Made by a program: the position numbers and the translations under genes. From the NCBI GenBank assembly GCA_003160635.1, contig PMLV01000076.1:12410-60196 (forward strand): a stretch of DNA of 47,787 nt. Reading direction: 5' to 3'. This document shows positions 32,584 to 41,377 of this stretch, piece by piece. How positions within the stretch are numbered: the stretch's first letter is position 1; every line of letters begins with the position of its first letter. Below the pieces are notes generated by a model that was given only the letters and a program-made list of their open reading frames with translations, had not been told where the DNA came from and did no database searches. This stretch comes from Acidimicrobiaceae bacterium (GTDB taxonomy: Bacteria > Actinomycetota > Acidimicrobiia > Acidimicrobiales > RAAP-2).

Positions 32584-33423
32584 TCATTCCGTTGACGATT
32601 CGGACGTCCGATAGTCGCCGAAGGGTGAGTCGCGGTTGCTCAAAGCGCCGGTCAGCCCACGGGCCTTGATGTCCGCCAGGAACGTCTCCATGGTCTTTTG
32701 ATGTATGCCGAGAGCGCATATCTCCGTGCCGACCCGAATGGCAGTTCGGAGCCCCATGACCTCCATGGTCCGGTGTACCAGCCGTTTGTTGAGCTGGATC
32801 AGATCAGCGGGCATCTTGGCGATCCGCTCGGCGTAGGCGACGACCCTCTCATCGAGCTCGCCGGCCGGGAAGGCGGCATTGGCCCATCCGAGTCGAGCGG
32901 CCTCGGTTCCCGAGATGGAATCACCGGTCAACATCATGGCCATTGCGGTGCGCATGCCCATGAACCAGGCATGGAAGTGCATATCGGGAACACCGAAGCG
33001 GACCGCGGGGTAGCCGATCTCCGCATCCTCGGCCACGAAGACGAGGTCGCATCCCGTCGCCAGCTCGCTGCCGCCGGCGAGGCAGTAGCCGTGCACCTGG
33101 GCAATCACCGGCTTCGCCAGGTCCCAGATGCTCATCCAACCTTCGGTGACGTGACGCGGCCACTGCCCTTCGCCCGCCGCCGTATAGAAGGGAAGAGGCA
33201 CCCCCTCGTTGGCGCCACCGAGCTCATACCCCGCCGAGAAGCATTTGCCCGACCCCCTGATGATGGTCACGCGCACGGCATCGTCGGCGTCGGCCGTGTG
33301 TAACGCCTCGAACAATTGGCCCCTGAGGGCGTTGCTCAGGGCATTGCGCTTCTCGGGGCGGTTCAGCGTGATCCGCTTCACTCCTTCGGCGGGATCATCG
33401 ACGAGGACCAGGTTGTCTGTCAT
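32584..33423 (-). CDS. Enoyl-CoA hydratase/isomerase family protein
   Basis: A 279-residue crotonase-fold enzyme. Oxyanion-hole elements are 'CFSAGYELGG' and 'YCLAGGSELATGCDLV', where the first catalytic Glu (SEL) is present. The second catalytic Glu of classical hydratases, normally in GxPE, is replaced: the sequence is 'IGYPAVRFGVPD'. Loss of that residue is seen in family members that do isomerisation, ring opening or hydrolysis rather than simple hydration, so the reaction is uncertain. It is encoded 45 bases downstream of an acyl-CoA synthetase gene on the same strand, a natural partner that would supply the CoA thioester. ATG at 33423 follows GGAAGG by six bases. Confidence 0.86.
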   Translation of the reverse strand: MTDNLVLVDDPAEGVKRITLNRPEKRNALSNALRGQLFEALHTADADDAVRVTIIRGSGKCFSAGYELGGANEGVPLPFYTAAGEGQWPRHVTEGWMSIWDLAKPVIAQVHGYCLAGGSELATGCDLVFVAEDAEIGYPAVRFGVPDMHFHAWFMGMRTAMAMMLTGDSISGTEAARLGWANAAFPAGELDERVVAYAERIAKMPADLIQLNKRLVHRTMEVMGLRTAIRVGTEICALGIHQKTMETFLADIKARGLTGALSNRDSPFGDYRTSESSTE

Positions 33424-33468
33424 AGGGCACCTTCCGTTTCGCACTCACGCCCGCGCGCGGGCGTGTTC

Positions 33469-35178
33469 TCACTCTGGGATGAATCGACTGGACTGCTCGG
33501 GTTGCTGCAGGAGGTGTTTCATCACCTTGCCGGCTGCGTTATGAGGCAGGGACTCCACGAAATGGACCCTGCTCGGCACCTTGAACGCTGCCAGCACTTG
33601 CGCCACCCAGGACCGGACAGCCTCTTCGTCGACGTCGCTTCCAGGCCGGCGGACGACGAAGGCGTGAACCTCCTCTCCCAAAGTGGGGTGTGGCGCTCCG
33701 ACGACAGCCGTCTCGAGAATGTCCGCGTGCTCGATCAGCCGGTTCTCTATCTCGACCGGATAGATGTTCTCGCCGGCGCGAATGATCAGGTCGGTCCTTC
33801 GCCCTCCCAGGTACACGAATCCGTCCCGGATGAAGCCGTGATCGCCCGTGTGGTACCAGCCGTCCACTTCCAGCACGGCCCGGGTGGCTTCGGGGTCCTG
33901 CCAGTAACCGAGAAAGGTCCCCGCCGAGCGCAGGCAGATCTCGCCGACGTCACCTTCGGCCAGCACCTCGTTCCTGAGCGGATCGCGGATCTGTACTTCC
34001 ACCGTCGGACCCGGTTGACCGATCGAGTCGGGGTGGTCGAACGTGGCGGCACTCTTCAACGAGGTCCCGCATGACGTGGTCTCCGTCATCCCGTAGCCGA
34101 CCGTCCGCTGCACATTCGGCAGCCGTTCCTCCAGGGCACGCAGCAGTTCGGGTGGCCAGACGGAACCACCCCCGGCTACCCGCTGCAGCGACGAGAGGTC
34201 ATAGCGGTCGAGTTCCGGCCATTCGAGCAGCCTCCACAGTTGGGTGGGTACGACTGACCACATCGTCGCCTTGTACTTCTGGGTCAGCTCGAGGTGGATG
34301 TCCTCCTGCCACCTTCCAGGTTCGGGGAAGACCGTGGTCGTGCCGGTGAACATCCCGGCGATCAATTGCCCGCTCAATCCCGACGTATGGAACAGGGGCA
34401 TGGAGGAGATCACGCAGCCCGGCCCCGATGGTGCCGCAGGTGGTGGGCTGGGCGCGCGGATGGCCATCTCTGCGCCTCCGAGCAAAAGGGCCTGGCCGAA
34501 GTGGATGTTGTTGCGGTGGGAAAGGACGGCCGCCTTGGACCGTCCGGTGGTTCCGCTGGTGAACAACATCAGACACGGCTCGTCCTCAAGCACCCGAGCA
34601 TCGGGCAGGCGCACGTCGGGGTCCGGGTCGAGATCGATGGCGCCGTCCTCGAACACTCCGATCGGCGCCGAACCGATGTCGTAGCCTTCCAGCCGCGCCA
34701 GGCGCCGCCGATCGCCGAGAATCACATGAGGTGCGGTCAGTTCGAGTGCGTACGACATCTCCGCACCGGTCCACCAGCCGTTCAGCGCGACGACAATGGC
34801 GCCGAGGGAGAACGCCGCCCACATGGCGATCACGTACTCGGCACAGCTGGCCGAGGCCAGCGCCACCCGGTCACCTTTGCCCAGGCCATAGCGGTCCTCG
34901 AGTTGGCGGGCCACCGTGGCCACGGTGGGCACCATGGAGGAGTAGGTGAATTCTCGATCAGAGAAGACCACGTAGGGCCGCTCGCCGAACTGATCGGCTG
35001 CCGAAGAGAGAACCTCCCCGAGGCTGTGGTGTCGGTGGGCGAAGACGCACAACGATGTGCCCGACACCACTTCCTCGACGAGCTCGAAGGGGGCTCCCCG
35101 ACCGACGATCGCCTTCAGCTGGCTCTCGGTCAGCGAACCGTCCGGCCAACGCAGGGTCAGCCCCGACTGCTCGGTCAT
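33469..35178 (-). CDS. Acyl-CoA synthetase (AMP-forming)
   Basis: A 569-residue adenylate-forming ligase that activates a carboxylic acid with ATP and CoA. 'LMLFTSGTTGRSKAAVLSH' (residues 203-221) is the phosphate-binding motif, 'GYGMTETTSCGTSL' the acyl-binding A5-type motif, 'GWYHTGDHGFIRDGFVYLGG' with 'DLIIRAGENIYPVEIE' the hinge region, and 'NAAGKVMKHLL' carries the catalytic lysine near the C-terminus. Length is usual. The N-terminal 40 residues add a segment not seen in short-chain enzymes. ATG at 35178 follows GAGGGGGG at eight-base spacing; another ATG at 35211 is possible. It lies upstream of the hydratase gene and downstream of the ABC transporter genes, so it probably activates the imported substrate. 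Confidence 0.9.
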   Translation of the reverse strand: MTEQSGLTLRWPDGSLTESQLKAIVGRGAPFELVEEVVSGTSLCVFAHRHHSLGEVLSSAADQFGERPYVVFSDREFTYSSMVPTVATVARQLEDRYGLGKGDRVALASASCAEYVIAMWAAFSLGAIVVALNGWWTGAEMSYALELTAPHVILGDRRRLARLEGYDIGSAPIGVFEDGAIDLDPDPDVRLPDARVLEDEPCLMLFTSGTTGRSKAAVLSHRNNIHFGQALLLGGAEMAIRAPSPPPAAPSGPGCVISSMPLFHTSGLSGQLIAGMFTGTTTVFPEPGRWQEDIHLELTQKYKATMWSVVPTQLWRLLEWPELDRYDLSSLQRVAGGGSVWPPELLRALEERLPNVQRTVGYGMTETTSCGTSLKSAATFDHPDSIGQPGPTVEVQIRDPLRNEVLAEGDVGEICLRSAGTFLGYWQDPEATRAVLEVDGWYHTGDHGFIRDGFVYLGGRRTDLIIRAGENIYPVEIENRLIEHADILETAVVGAPHPTLGEEVHAFVVRRPGSDVDEEAVRSWVAQVLAAFKVPSRVHFVESLPHNAAGKVMKHLLQQPEQSSRFIPE

Positions 35179-35253
35179 GCCCTCGGCCCCCCTCGTGTAC
35201 GAACCCTCCATGACGGGCGCGGAATCCGCACGGAGCGTAGTTCGCCCGCCCCG

Positions 35254-36315
35254 TCACCGGCCACTTGTGCGCCGCGTGGTGGCCGGCGAATCGGGTTCGG
35301 GGGCCTCGTCTCGGGTCGGCGTCATCAGATGACAACGGACCACGAGCTGGCCGACCTGCGTTGCCGCAGGCTCCTCGTCCGCGCACACCGCCATGGCATG
35401 GCGACAGCGGGTCCGGAAGTGACAGCCACTGGGAGGGTTCATGGGAGAAGGAATGTCGCCCTCCAGGACGATCCGCAGTTGTCGTCGGGCCGGGTCGATG
35501 CTGGGCGAAGCCGAGAGGAGGGCCTGGGTATAGGGATGGTGGGCCGAGCCGAAGAGCTCCTCCACCGGTCCTTCCTCGACGAGTTGTCCGAGGTACATGA
35601 CGGCCACCGTCTGGCTGAGGGACCGCACGAGGTTGAGGTCATGCGAAATAAAGAGGTAGGCAATGCCCAGACGCTCCTGAAGGTCACCGAGGAGGTCGAC
35701 GATCTGCACCTGGGTAGCCACGTCCAGCGAGCTGAGCGGCTCGTCGAGCGCCAGCAACTCGGGCTCGGTCGCCAGGGCTCGGGCGATGGCCGCCCGCTGC
35801 AGCTGGCCACCGGACACCTCGCGGGGACGGCGCCGGGCGAACGATGCCGGGAGGCGAACCTGGTCGAGCAGTTCGGCCGTCCGCTGCTCACGCGCGGCGC
35901 GTCCGAGGTCGGTGTGGACCCGAAGCGCCTCGCCCACGCTGGATCCGATGTTGGCCAGCGGGTCGAAGGAGGAGTACGGGTCCTGGAAGACCAGCTGCAT
36001 CTTCCGCCGCAACGTCCGCAGATGAGCACCCTTGGCGCTGGTGATGTCGTCATCGCCCAGCATCACCTGCCCGGACGTGGGCCGGATCAGGCGCAGCAGC
36101 AGTCGGGCCAGGGTTGATTTTCCCGAACCACTCTCGCCGACCAGCCCGAGTGTCCGGCCGCGTTCGACTGCCAAGTCCACGTTGTCGACCGCATGCACCG
36201 TGCCTCTCCCCCGGCCGGGGAGGCGGACCGAGAAGTCGCAGGACACGCCGACCAGCCTGGCCACGACCGCCGCGTCAGGTACCACCGTCGACACGGTCTC
36301 GACGTTGGTCCTCAT
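35254..36315 (-). CDS. Oligopeptide-type ABC transporter ATP-binding protein (DppF/OppF-like)
   Basis: A 353-residue ATPase of the dipeptide/oligopeptide/nickel importer family. Walker A 'GESGSGKST' (residues 60-68), the signature 'VSGGQLQRAAIARAL', Walker B 'LLALDEPLSSLD' and the H-loop 'FISHDLNLV' are all intact. The C-terminal extension 'GCHFRTRCRHAMAVCADEEP' is the cysteine-rich tail typical of this subfamily. ATG at 36315 overlaps the TGA of the preceding fusion gene as ATGA, so the two are translationally coupled. It powers import of a solute captured by the binding protein encoded at 39673. The substrate could be a peptide, opine or other organic compound; the nearby catabolic genes favour the latter. 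Confidence 0.92.
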   Translation of the reverse strand: MRTNVETVSTVVPDAAVVARLVGVSCDFSVRLPGRGRGTVHAVDNVDLAVERGRTLGLVGESGSGKSTLARLLLRLIRPTSGQVMLGDDDITSAKGAHLRTLRRKMQLVFQDPYSSFDPLANIGSSVGEALRVHTDLGRAAREQRTAELLDQVRLPASFARRRPREVSGGQLQRAAIARALATEPELLALDEPLSSLDVATQVQIVDLLGDLQERLGIAYLFISHDLNLVRSLSQTVAVMYLGQLVEEGPVEELFGSAHHPYTQALLSASPSIDPARRQLRIVLEGDIPSPMNPPSGCHFRTRCRHAMAVCADEEPAATQVGQLVVRCHLMTPTRDEAPEPDSPATTRRTSGR

Positions 36316-38345
36316 GATGCTCCGACCGGGTCGGCGCCCAGCCGGATCGCCACCTCGGACCCGACGCCGGTCAACGTCAGTTCCTCCACCCGCCGGCACC
36401 GGCTCTGGCGATCCGGGGCGGCCAACGTCAGTTCAACGGGTGCGGTCCGGCATGCCTCCTCGGCATAGGTGCAGCGCGGGTGGAAGCGGCACCCCGAAGG
36501 GAACTGGCCGGCCTGGGGCACCTGGCCGGCGATCAGCGCGTGGCTGTCCGCTTCCGTCCGGATGCCCGGCGAGGCGGCCAGCAGCGCCGCCGTGTACGGA
36601 TGCAATGGACGCCCGAAGAGATCAGCGGTGGGTGAGTGCTCCACCACCTGGCCGGCATACATCACGACGATCTCGTCGGAGAGCTCGGAAATCAGGGCCA
36701 GGTCGTGGGTGACGAAGAGGACGGCCAGGTCCTCCTTTTCGCGCAACTCTCTGAGCAGCTCCACGATCTGCGCCTGCACGGTGACGTCCAGCGCCGTGGT
36801 TGGCTCGTCGGCGATGAGCAGGCGCGGATGGCAGCTCAGGGCCATGGCGATCATCACCCGCTGACGCATACCGCCGGAAAGCTGATGGGGGTACGCGGAG
36901 AGGCGCTGCGCGGGATCGGGGATGTGGACACCCTCGAGGAGTTGCGCCGCTCGATCCTTTGCGCCGGCGCGGGTCACCTTCTCGTGCAGCCGGATGGCCT
37001 CCATCAGCTGGTAGCCGACGGTGAATGAGGGATCGAGGCTGGCCAGCGGGTCCTGGAAAACCATGGCGATGTCGCGCCCCCGGATCCGCCGCAGTTCGTC
37101 GAACTCCATGTCGAACAGGTCGCGCCCGTTGAATCTGATGGAGCCCCCGACGATCTGGGCCGGTGGTGAGGGGAGGAGACGCAGGACGGCAAGGGAGCTG
37201 ACGGTCTTGCCGGAGCCCGATTCACCCACCAGCCCGACGATCTTGCCTTCACAGACGTCGAAGGACACGTTGTCCACCACCCTGACCCGGCCGGCATCGG
37301 TCTGGAACTCAACGCTCAGGTCGCGGACCTCCAGGAGCGCGGGCTGGCCGGTGGCCTGCGACAGAACCACCGTCGGTGTGGGCTGAGCCGGGCGGGCCAC
37401 TGCGGTGATGCCCCGTTGGCGCTTTACACCGCGCTGGCGGCGTGACTTGGTCGCCGCTCCACTGATCGTGTCCCGCAAGGAGTCGCCGATGGTGTTGAAG
37501 GCCAGCACCGTCAGAGCGATGGTCAGGCCGGCCGGCACCAGAGACCACGGGTGCGTGAAGAGCGAGGTGTCATAGGCCTCTTGGAGCATGGACCCCCAGC
37601 CGGAGGCCGGGGGCGGCGGCCCCAGGCCCAGGAAGGCCAGCCCGGATTCGGCCAACACGGCCGAGCCGAGGGCGATGGCGATGCCCACGACCAACCCGGT
37701 CATCACGTTGGGAAGGATGCGCACGATCACGATGCGGGCGGGGGGTGTACCGATGGACGTTGAGGCCTCGACGAATGACTCCTCCCGTACAGCCAGTGTC
37801 TGGCCGCGGACGAAGCGGGCGAAGCCCGGTGCAAAGACGACGGCCAGCGCAAAGGAGGTGTCGTTGACCGAAGTTCCGAGCACCGCCACCACGGCCAGGG
37901 CGAGCACGAGGGGCGGGAAGGCCAAGCCGGCATCGGCGCCCCGCATGAGGAGGTAGTCGATCCAACCACCCCGGAAGCCCGCCACGAGTCCGATGAGCAG
38001 CGCCAGCACCATGGCCAGCCCCACCGTCTCGAAGGCCACCTGCATGGAGCTCTGGGCGCCGTAGATGAGGCGGGAGAGCACGTCGCGTCCCAGGTCGTCC
38101 GTCCCGACCCAGTGACCGGCGCTGATGCCGGCGTTGGTATCGGCCAGGTTCTGGGCGTTCGGATCGTGCGGGGCGATGAAGGGGGCAAAGAGCGCGAAGA
38201 CGATCATGAGCAGCACCCAGGCGATCGACAGCAGCACCCCGCCGTGGACGAGGAAGCGCTGCAGGCGCTGATGCTCGGCCCACCACCCACGCAGTGAGGG
38301 TCGCTTGCCGTCCTGGAGGCCGACGTCACCGGTGACCGCGGTCAC
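36312..38345 (-). CDS. ABC transporter permease-ATPase fusion (DppC-DppD-like)
   Basis: A 677-residue protein joining two subunits. Residues 1-295 are a DppC-type permease with helices from 36 on, the binding-protein-dependent loop 'EASTSIGTPPARIVIVRILP' (193-212) and 'DPNAQNL...HWVGTDDLGRDV' near the start. A linker of about 45 basic and Pro-rich residues follows. Residues 335-677 are a DppD-type ATPase with Walker A 'GESGSGKT' (374-381), signature 'LSGGMRQRVMIAMAL', Walker B 'LLIADEPTTALDV', and the Cys-rich tail 'SGCRFHPRCTYAEEAC'. Such fusions are known in actinobacteria. The GTG start overlaps the TGA of the DppB gene (GTGA), and the stop overlaps the next ATPase start. Confidence 0.92.
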   Translation of the reverse strand: MTAVTGDVGLQDGKRPSLRGWWAEHQRLQRFLVHGGVLLSIAWVLLMIVFALFAPFIAPHDPNAQNLADTNAGISAGHWVGTDDLGRDVLSRLIYGAQSSMQVAFETVGLAMVLALLIGLVAGFRGGWIDYLLMRGADAGLAFPPLVLALAVVAVLGTSVNDTSFALAVVFAPGFARFVRGQTLAVREESFVEASTSIGTPPARIVIVRILPNVMTGLVVGIAIALGSAVLAESGLAFLGLGPPPPASGWGSMLQEAYDTSLFTHPWSLVPAGLTIALTVLAFNTIGDSLRDTISGAATKSRRQRGVKRQRGITAVARPAQPTPTVVLSQATGQPALLEVRDLSVEFQTDAGRVRVVDNVSFDVCEGKIVGLVGESGSGKTVSSLAVLRLLPSPPAQIVGGSIRFNGRDLFDMEFDELRRIRGRDIAMVFQDPLASLDPSFTVGYQLMEAIRLHEKVTRAGAKDRAAQLLEGVHIPDPAQRLSAYPHQLSGGMRQRVMIAMALSCHPRLLIADEPTTALDVTVQAQIVELLRELREKEDLAVLFVTHDLALISELSDEIVVMYAGQVVEHSPTADLFGRPLHPYTAALLAASPGIRTEADSHALIAGQVPQAGQFPSGCRFHPRCTYAEEACRTAPVELTLAAPDRQSRCRRVEELTLTGVGSEVAIRLGADPVGAS

Positions 38346-39289
38346 GCCACCCGTACCTTCGGGTTCAGGTAGCCGTAGCTCATGTCGACCAGGAGACTCA
38401 TGGCCATCTGGAAGAGCACGAAGATAATGGCCACTCCCTGGACCACCGGCAGGTCGTGGTCGGTGATACCGCTCAACATGTAGGTCCCCAGGCCGGGGAA
38501 GGAGAAGATCTGCTCAACGATCACGGCGCCGCCCAGGAGGTAGCCGATCTGCAGCCCGAAGATCGTCACCACCGGCATGGAGGCGTTCTTGAGGGCGTGG
38601 CGGAGCAGCACCGAGCGGCGGGTCCCCCCCTTCGCCCAGGCCGTGCGGACGTAGGGAGTATCGAGTGCGTCGATGAGCGAGGCCCGGAGCTGGCGGGCCA
38701 GCGTGGCTCCCACCCCCACACCCAGGGTGACCGCCGGCAGGGTGACGTCTTTCAGCCAGCCGGTGAACGACGCCGTGATGGCGGTGTAGCCGGTCGAAGG
38801 GAAGATCCGCCAGTGCACGGCCAAGATCGACACGAGGAGGATGCCCAGCCAGAAGCTCGGCACGGCCAGACCCAGGCTGGAGAAGGACCGCGCACCGGAG
38901 TCGAGACTTCCGCCGGGCCGGACGCCGGACAGGATGCCCAAGGGGATGCCGACGATCAGGGACACGATGGCCGCGGCCACGACGAGTCCGAAGGTCACCG
39001 GGAACCGGGCGGCGATCTGCGAGCCCACCGACTGGCCGGTGGACAGCGACGTGCCCAGGCTTCCATGGAGCGCCGCGGTGAGCCAGTGCCAATATTGGAC
39101 CAGCAACGGATCGTTGAGATGCAACTGCGCCCGGACCCGGGCGATCTCCGCCGGCGTGGCAGTCAAGCCGCCGGCGAGAGTTACCGCCGGGTCGCCAGGA
39201 ACGAGCGCCAGGAGGAGAAAGATGGCGAAAGAGACGAAGAGCAGCACCGGGATGATGCTCAGCAGACGCCGTAGGACCAACCTGCCCAC
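38342..39289 (-). CDS. Oligopeptide-type ABC transporter permease (DppB-like)
   Basis: A 315-residue membrane protein with six hydrophobic helices. 'LRRLLSIIPVLLFVSFAIF' is the typical DppB start, 'LVPGDPAV' follows in the periplasmic loop, and 'RASLIDALDTPYVRTAWAKG' is the EAA-type loop that contacts the ATPase. 'VEQIFSFPGLGTYMLSGI' near the end is another family hallmark. It pairs with the DppC-like half of the following fusion to form the channel. Its stop overlaps the next start (GTGA). The gene starts the transporter operon and is divergent from the gene for the binding protein, with 383 bases between. Confidence 0.93.
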   Translation of the reverse strand: MGRLVLRRLLSIIPVLLFVSFAIFLLLALVPGDPAVTLAGGLTATPAEIARVRAQLHLNDPLLVQYWHWLTAALHGSLGTSLSTGQSVGSQIAARFPVTFGLVVAAAIVSLIVGIPLGILSGVRPGGSLDSGARSFSSLGLAVPSFWLGILLVSILAVHWRIFPSTGYTAITASFTGWLKDVTLPAVTLGVGVGATLARQLRASLIDALDTPYVRTAWAKGGTRRSVLLRHALKNASMPVVTIFGLQIGYLLGGAVIVEQIFSFPGLGTYMLSGITDHDLPVVQGVAIIFVLFQMAMSLLVDMSYGYLNPKVRVA

Positions 39290-39672
39290 TCGACCCCCCC
39301 GGCAGCCCGCCGCTGTCCTCGTCGTCGGCCGACATCCTGGCGATGTCAGCGCCGTTCATGCTACTCACGGACGAGTTTCCGCGACAGCTCAGCCAGCCCC
39401 GACCCGCCCTGGGGGGGCTGCGAAGCCGCGGGACAGGCTGCGATGAACCTTCCTACTTCGTGTCGAACACTGGACAACCGCATTACTTCCGGTCAAGCTG
39501 GCGTGGAACGGAGCTGACGCCTCATCAGAGATGACGGAGCGTTGTGATTCGTGTTCGGCCAGGGCGGTGCAGCGGAATGGGGGGCAGCTTGAGGCGATCG
39601 TGTACCAGGACCCCTCTTAGGGCGCGCCGATCCGGGCCTCCACCCACACACGAGGAAAGATGAGCTAACTCC
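39290..39672. other. Divergent promoter region of the ABC transporter
   Basis: These 383 bases separate the transporter operon (minus strand) from the binding-protein gene (plus strand) and must hold promoters for both. I see no strong consensus promoter or dyad. A 29-codon frame with CDSC (39531-39620) is described under rejected items. Confidence 0.45.
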
Positions 39673-41241
39673 ATGAAAATCAAGGGGGGAATGGTGGTCC
39701 GACGCATCTCGATGGCGGTGATGGCCGTCGGCCTCGTGCTGAGTGCCCAGGTGCTGGTGGCCGGGAGCACTCCTGCCGGAGCCGCTTCGGGCGGCAAATA
39801 TGGCGACTTGACCACGGGCTACGCCCTCTCGTCCGGCATCAACCCCATCGAGTTCGATCCCACGCAATTCACCAGCTCGGCCTGCTGCTACGCCTACGAC
39901 TGGCCGATCTACGCCGGGCTCCTGCGCGAGACGGTGAGTGGGTCCTATGTACCTGACCTGGCGTCCTCCGCCACGGTGGTCAACCCCAGCACCATCGATG
40001 TCACCATCCGTCCGGGTATCGTGTACTCCAACGGCACGCCCCTCAACGCCGCTGCCGTCAAAGCCGGATACGAGCGCAACCTGACCAATCCGCACCCCGG
40101 GGTCTGGGACCAGTCCATGTCGGACCTTTCCATCGACGTGACCGGGACCGACACGCTGGTCATGAACTTCTCCCAGCCGGTGGCCAGCACCTTCTATCCG
40201 CTCCTGGCCGACCAGGAGTCATTCATGACCCTGCCCACCGGCTCCGCTTCGGCGAACCCGAACCTCAACCTGGTCGGTGCCGGCCCGTTCATGCTGAAGA
40301 GCTACGCCCAGGGTCAGAGCATCGTCCTGGTGAAGAACCCCAAGTACTGGGACGCCAGCGCCATCCATCTCACGGGTGTCACCTTCGTCAACGTTCCCAC
40401 CGGGCCCCAGCAGCTCAACTCTCTCGAGTCGGGGCTGGTGGACGTCGAGGGCATCCCCGACTCCGACATCCCGGCCCTGAAGGCCCAGACCAAACTGCAG
40501 TCGAGCTCGGCCTTCCCCGACGCCAGCTATTTCTTCGTCCCCATCTGCACGTCCTCGGGGCCGCTGGCCAACCTCAAGGTCCGTCAGGCCCTCAACTTCG
40601 CCACGAACCGGGTTGCCATCAACAACGCCCTCCTCTACGGCAAGGGCCAACCGGCCTGGAGCATCTTCCCGACTTCGTCGTCTTACTACGACAAGGCGCT
40701 GACCAACGTCTACGCCTACAACCCGACAAAGGCCAAGGCCCTACTGGCCCAGGCCGGATACCCCCATGGCTTCTCGACCAGCATCATGCCCCTGCCCGAA
40801 CCCCAGGATGCTCAGCTGGCCACGGTGCTCCAACAGGAGTGGAAGCAGATCGGCGTCACGCTCTCGATCGTCCAGACGTCGAACTACGTCACCGACTTCT
40901 ACACCCTCAAGAAGGCCCAGATGGGACTCAACCCGGAGGGGTTGCCGGGGATCCAAAAGATCACCACCCAGTACATTCCCGGCGACGTGGGTGACACGTG
41001 CGGCTACAGCAGCCCCACCCTCAACGCCCTCAACAAGCAGCTCCAGGCTCTCCCCCCGAGCAGTCCCAAGCTCAAGAGCATCTGGACCAAGATCCAGCTC
41101 TTCGTCATCCACAACGCCCTCACGGTCTACATCGTCTACGCGCCGGAGGTAACTGGGGCGCAGAAGGACGTGACGGGCGTCCAGAACATCCCGTACGTCG
41201 GCGGGGTCCTGAATTACTGGGGCGTGTCGGTCCCGGGCTGA
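39673..41241 (+). CDS. ABC transporter substrate-binding protein, family 5 (DppA/OppA-like)
   Basis: A 522-residue exported binding protein. An N-terminal signal ('RISMAVMAVGLVLSAQVLVA', residues 11-30) is followed by 'TPAGAASGG'. The SBP_bac_5 core has 'GLLRETVSGSYVPDLASS', 'PGIVYSNGTPLNAAAVKAGY', 'NLVGAGPFMLKSYAQGQSI' and 'VRQALNFATNRVAINNALL', matching the family of dipeptide, nickel and glycoside binding proteins. No lipobox cysteine follows the signal; in a single-membrane bacterium such proteins are normally lipid anchored, so this one may be free, or anchored by an uncleaved helix. It is divergent from its transporter genes and followed by two amidohydrolase genes on the same strand, which suggests that the cargo is their substrate or a precursor. 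Confidence 0.9.
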   Translation: MKIKGGMVVRRISMAVMAVGLVLSAQVLVAGSTPAGAASGGKYGDLTTGYALSSGINPIEFDPTQFTSSACCYAYDWPIYAGLLRETVSGSYVPDLASSATVVNPSTIDVTIRPGIVYSNGTPLNAAAVKAGYERNLTNPHPGVWDQSMSDLSIDVTGTDTLVMNFSQPVASTFYPLLADQESFMTLPTGSASANPNLNLVGAGPFMLKSYAQGQSIVLVKNPKYWDASAIHLTGVTFVNVPTGPQQLNSLESGLVDVEGIPDSDIPALKAQTKLQSSSAFPDASYFFVPICTSSGPLANLKVRQALNFATNRVAINNALLYGKGQPAWSIFPTSSSYYDKALTNVYAYNPTKAKALLAQAGYPHGFSTSIMPLPEPQDAQLATVLQQEWKQIGVTLSIVQTSNYVTDFYTLKKAQMGLNPEGLPGIQKITTQYIPGDVGDTCGYSSPTLNALNKQLQALPPSSPKLKSIWTKIQLFVIHNALTVYIVYAPEVTGAQKDVTGVQNIPYVGGVLNYWGVSVPG

Positions 41242-41242
41242 G

Positions 41243-41280
41243 TGCGGGCGGGCCAGCCTGCGGGCGGGCCAGCCTGCGGG
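41243..41280. repeat. Tandem 16-bp direct repeat
   Basis: TGCGGGCGGGCCAGCC occurs at 41243-41258 and again at 41259-41274, followed by a partial third copy TGCGGG (41275-41280). It lies immediately after the stop of the binding-protein gene. It may be a slippage product; no binding protein is known for it. Confidence 0.6.
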
Positions 41281-41377
41281 ATACTCCACTCTCAACGATA
41301 CAGCCGGTCATTTGACCGCTGCCGCCCGTCACATCTAGCGTGACCCGCCCACGACGATCGCCAGGGGGAGATACGGC

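Noticed and set aside
34294..36117. A 607-codon open frame on the plus strand
   Set aside because: It is antisense to the acyl-CoA synthetase and ABC ATPase genes, which have clear motifs. No ribosome site or family match.
39531..39620. A 29-codon frame with CDSC, resembling the first zinc knuckle of a small actinobacterial zinc-ribbon protein
   Set aside because: It has only one CxxC, no strong ribosome site, and stops before the second half of any zinc ribbon. Probably chance in a promoter region.
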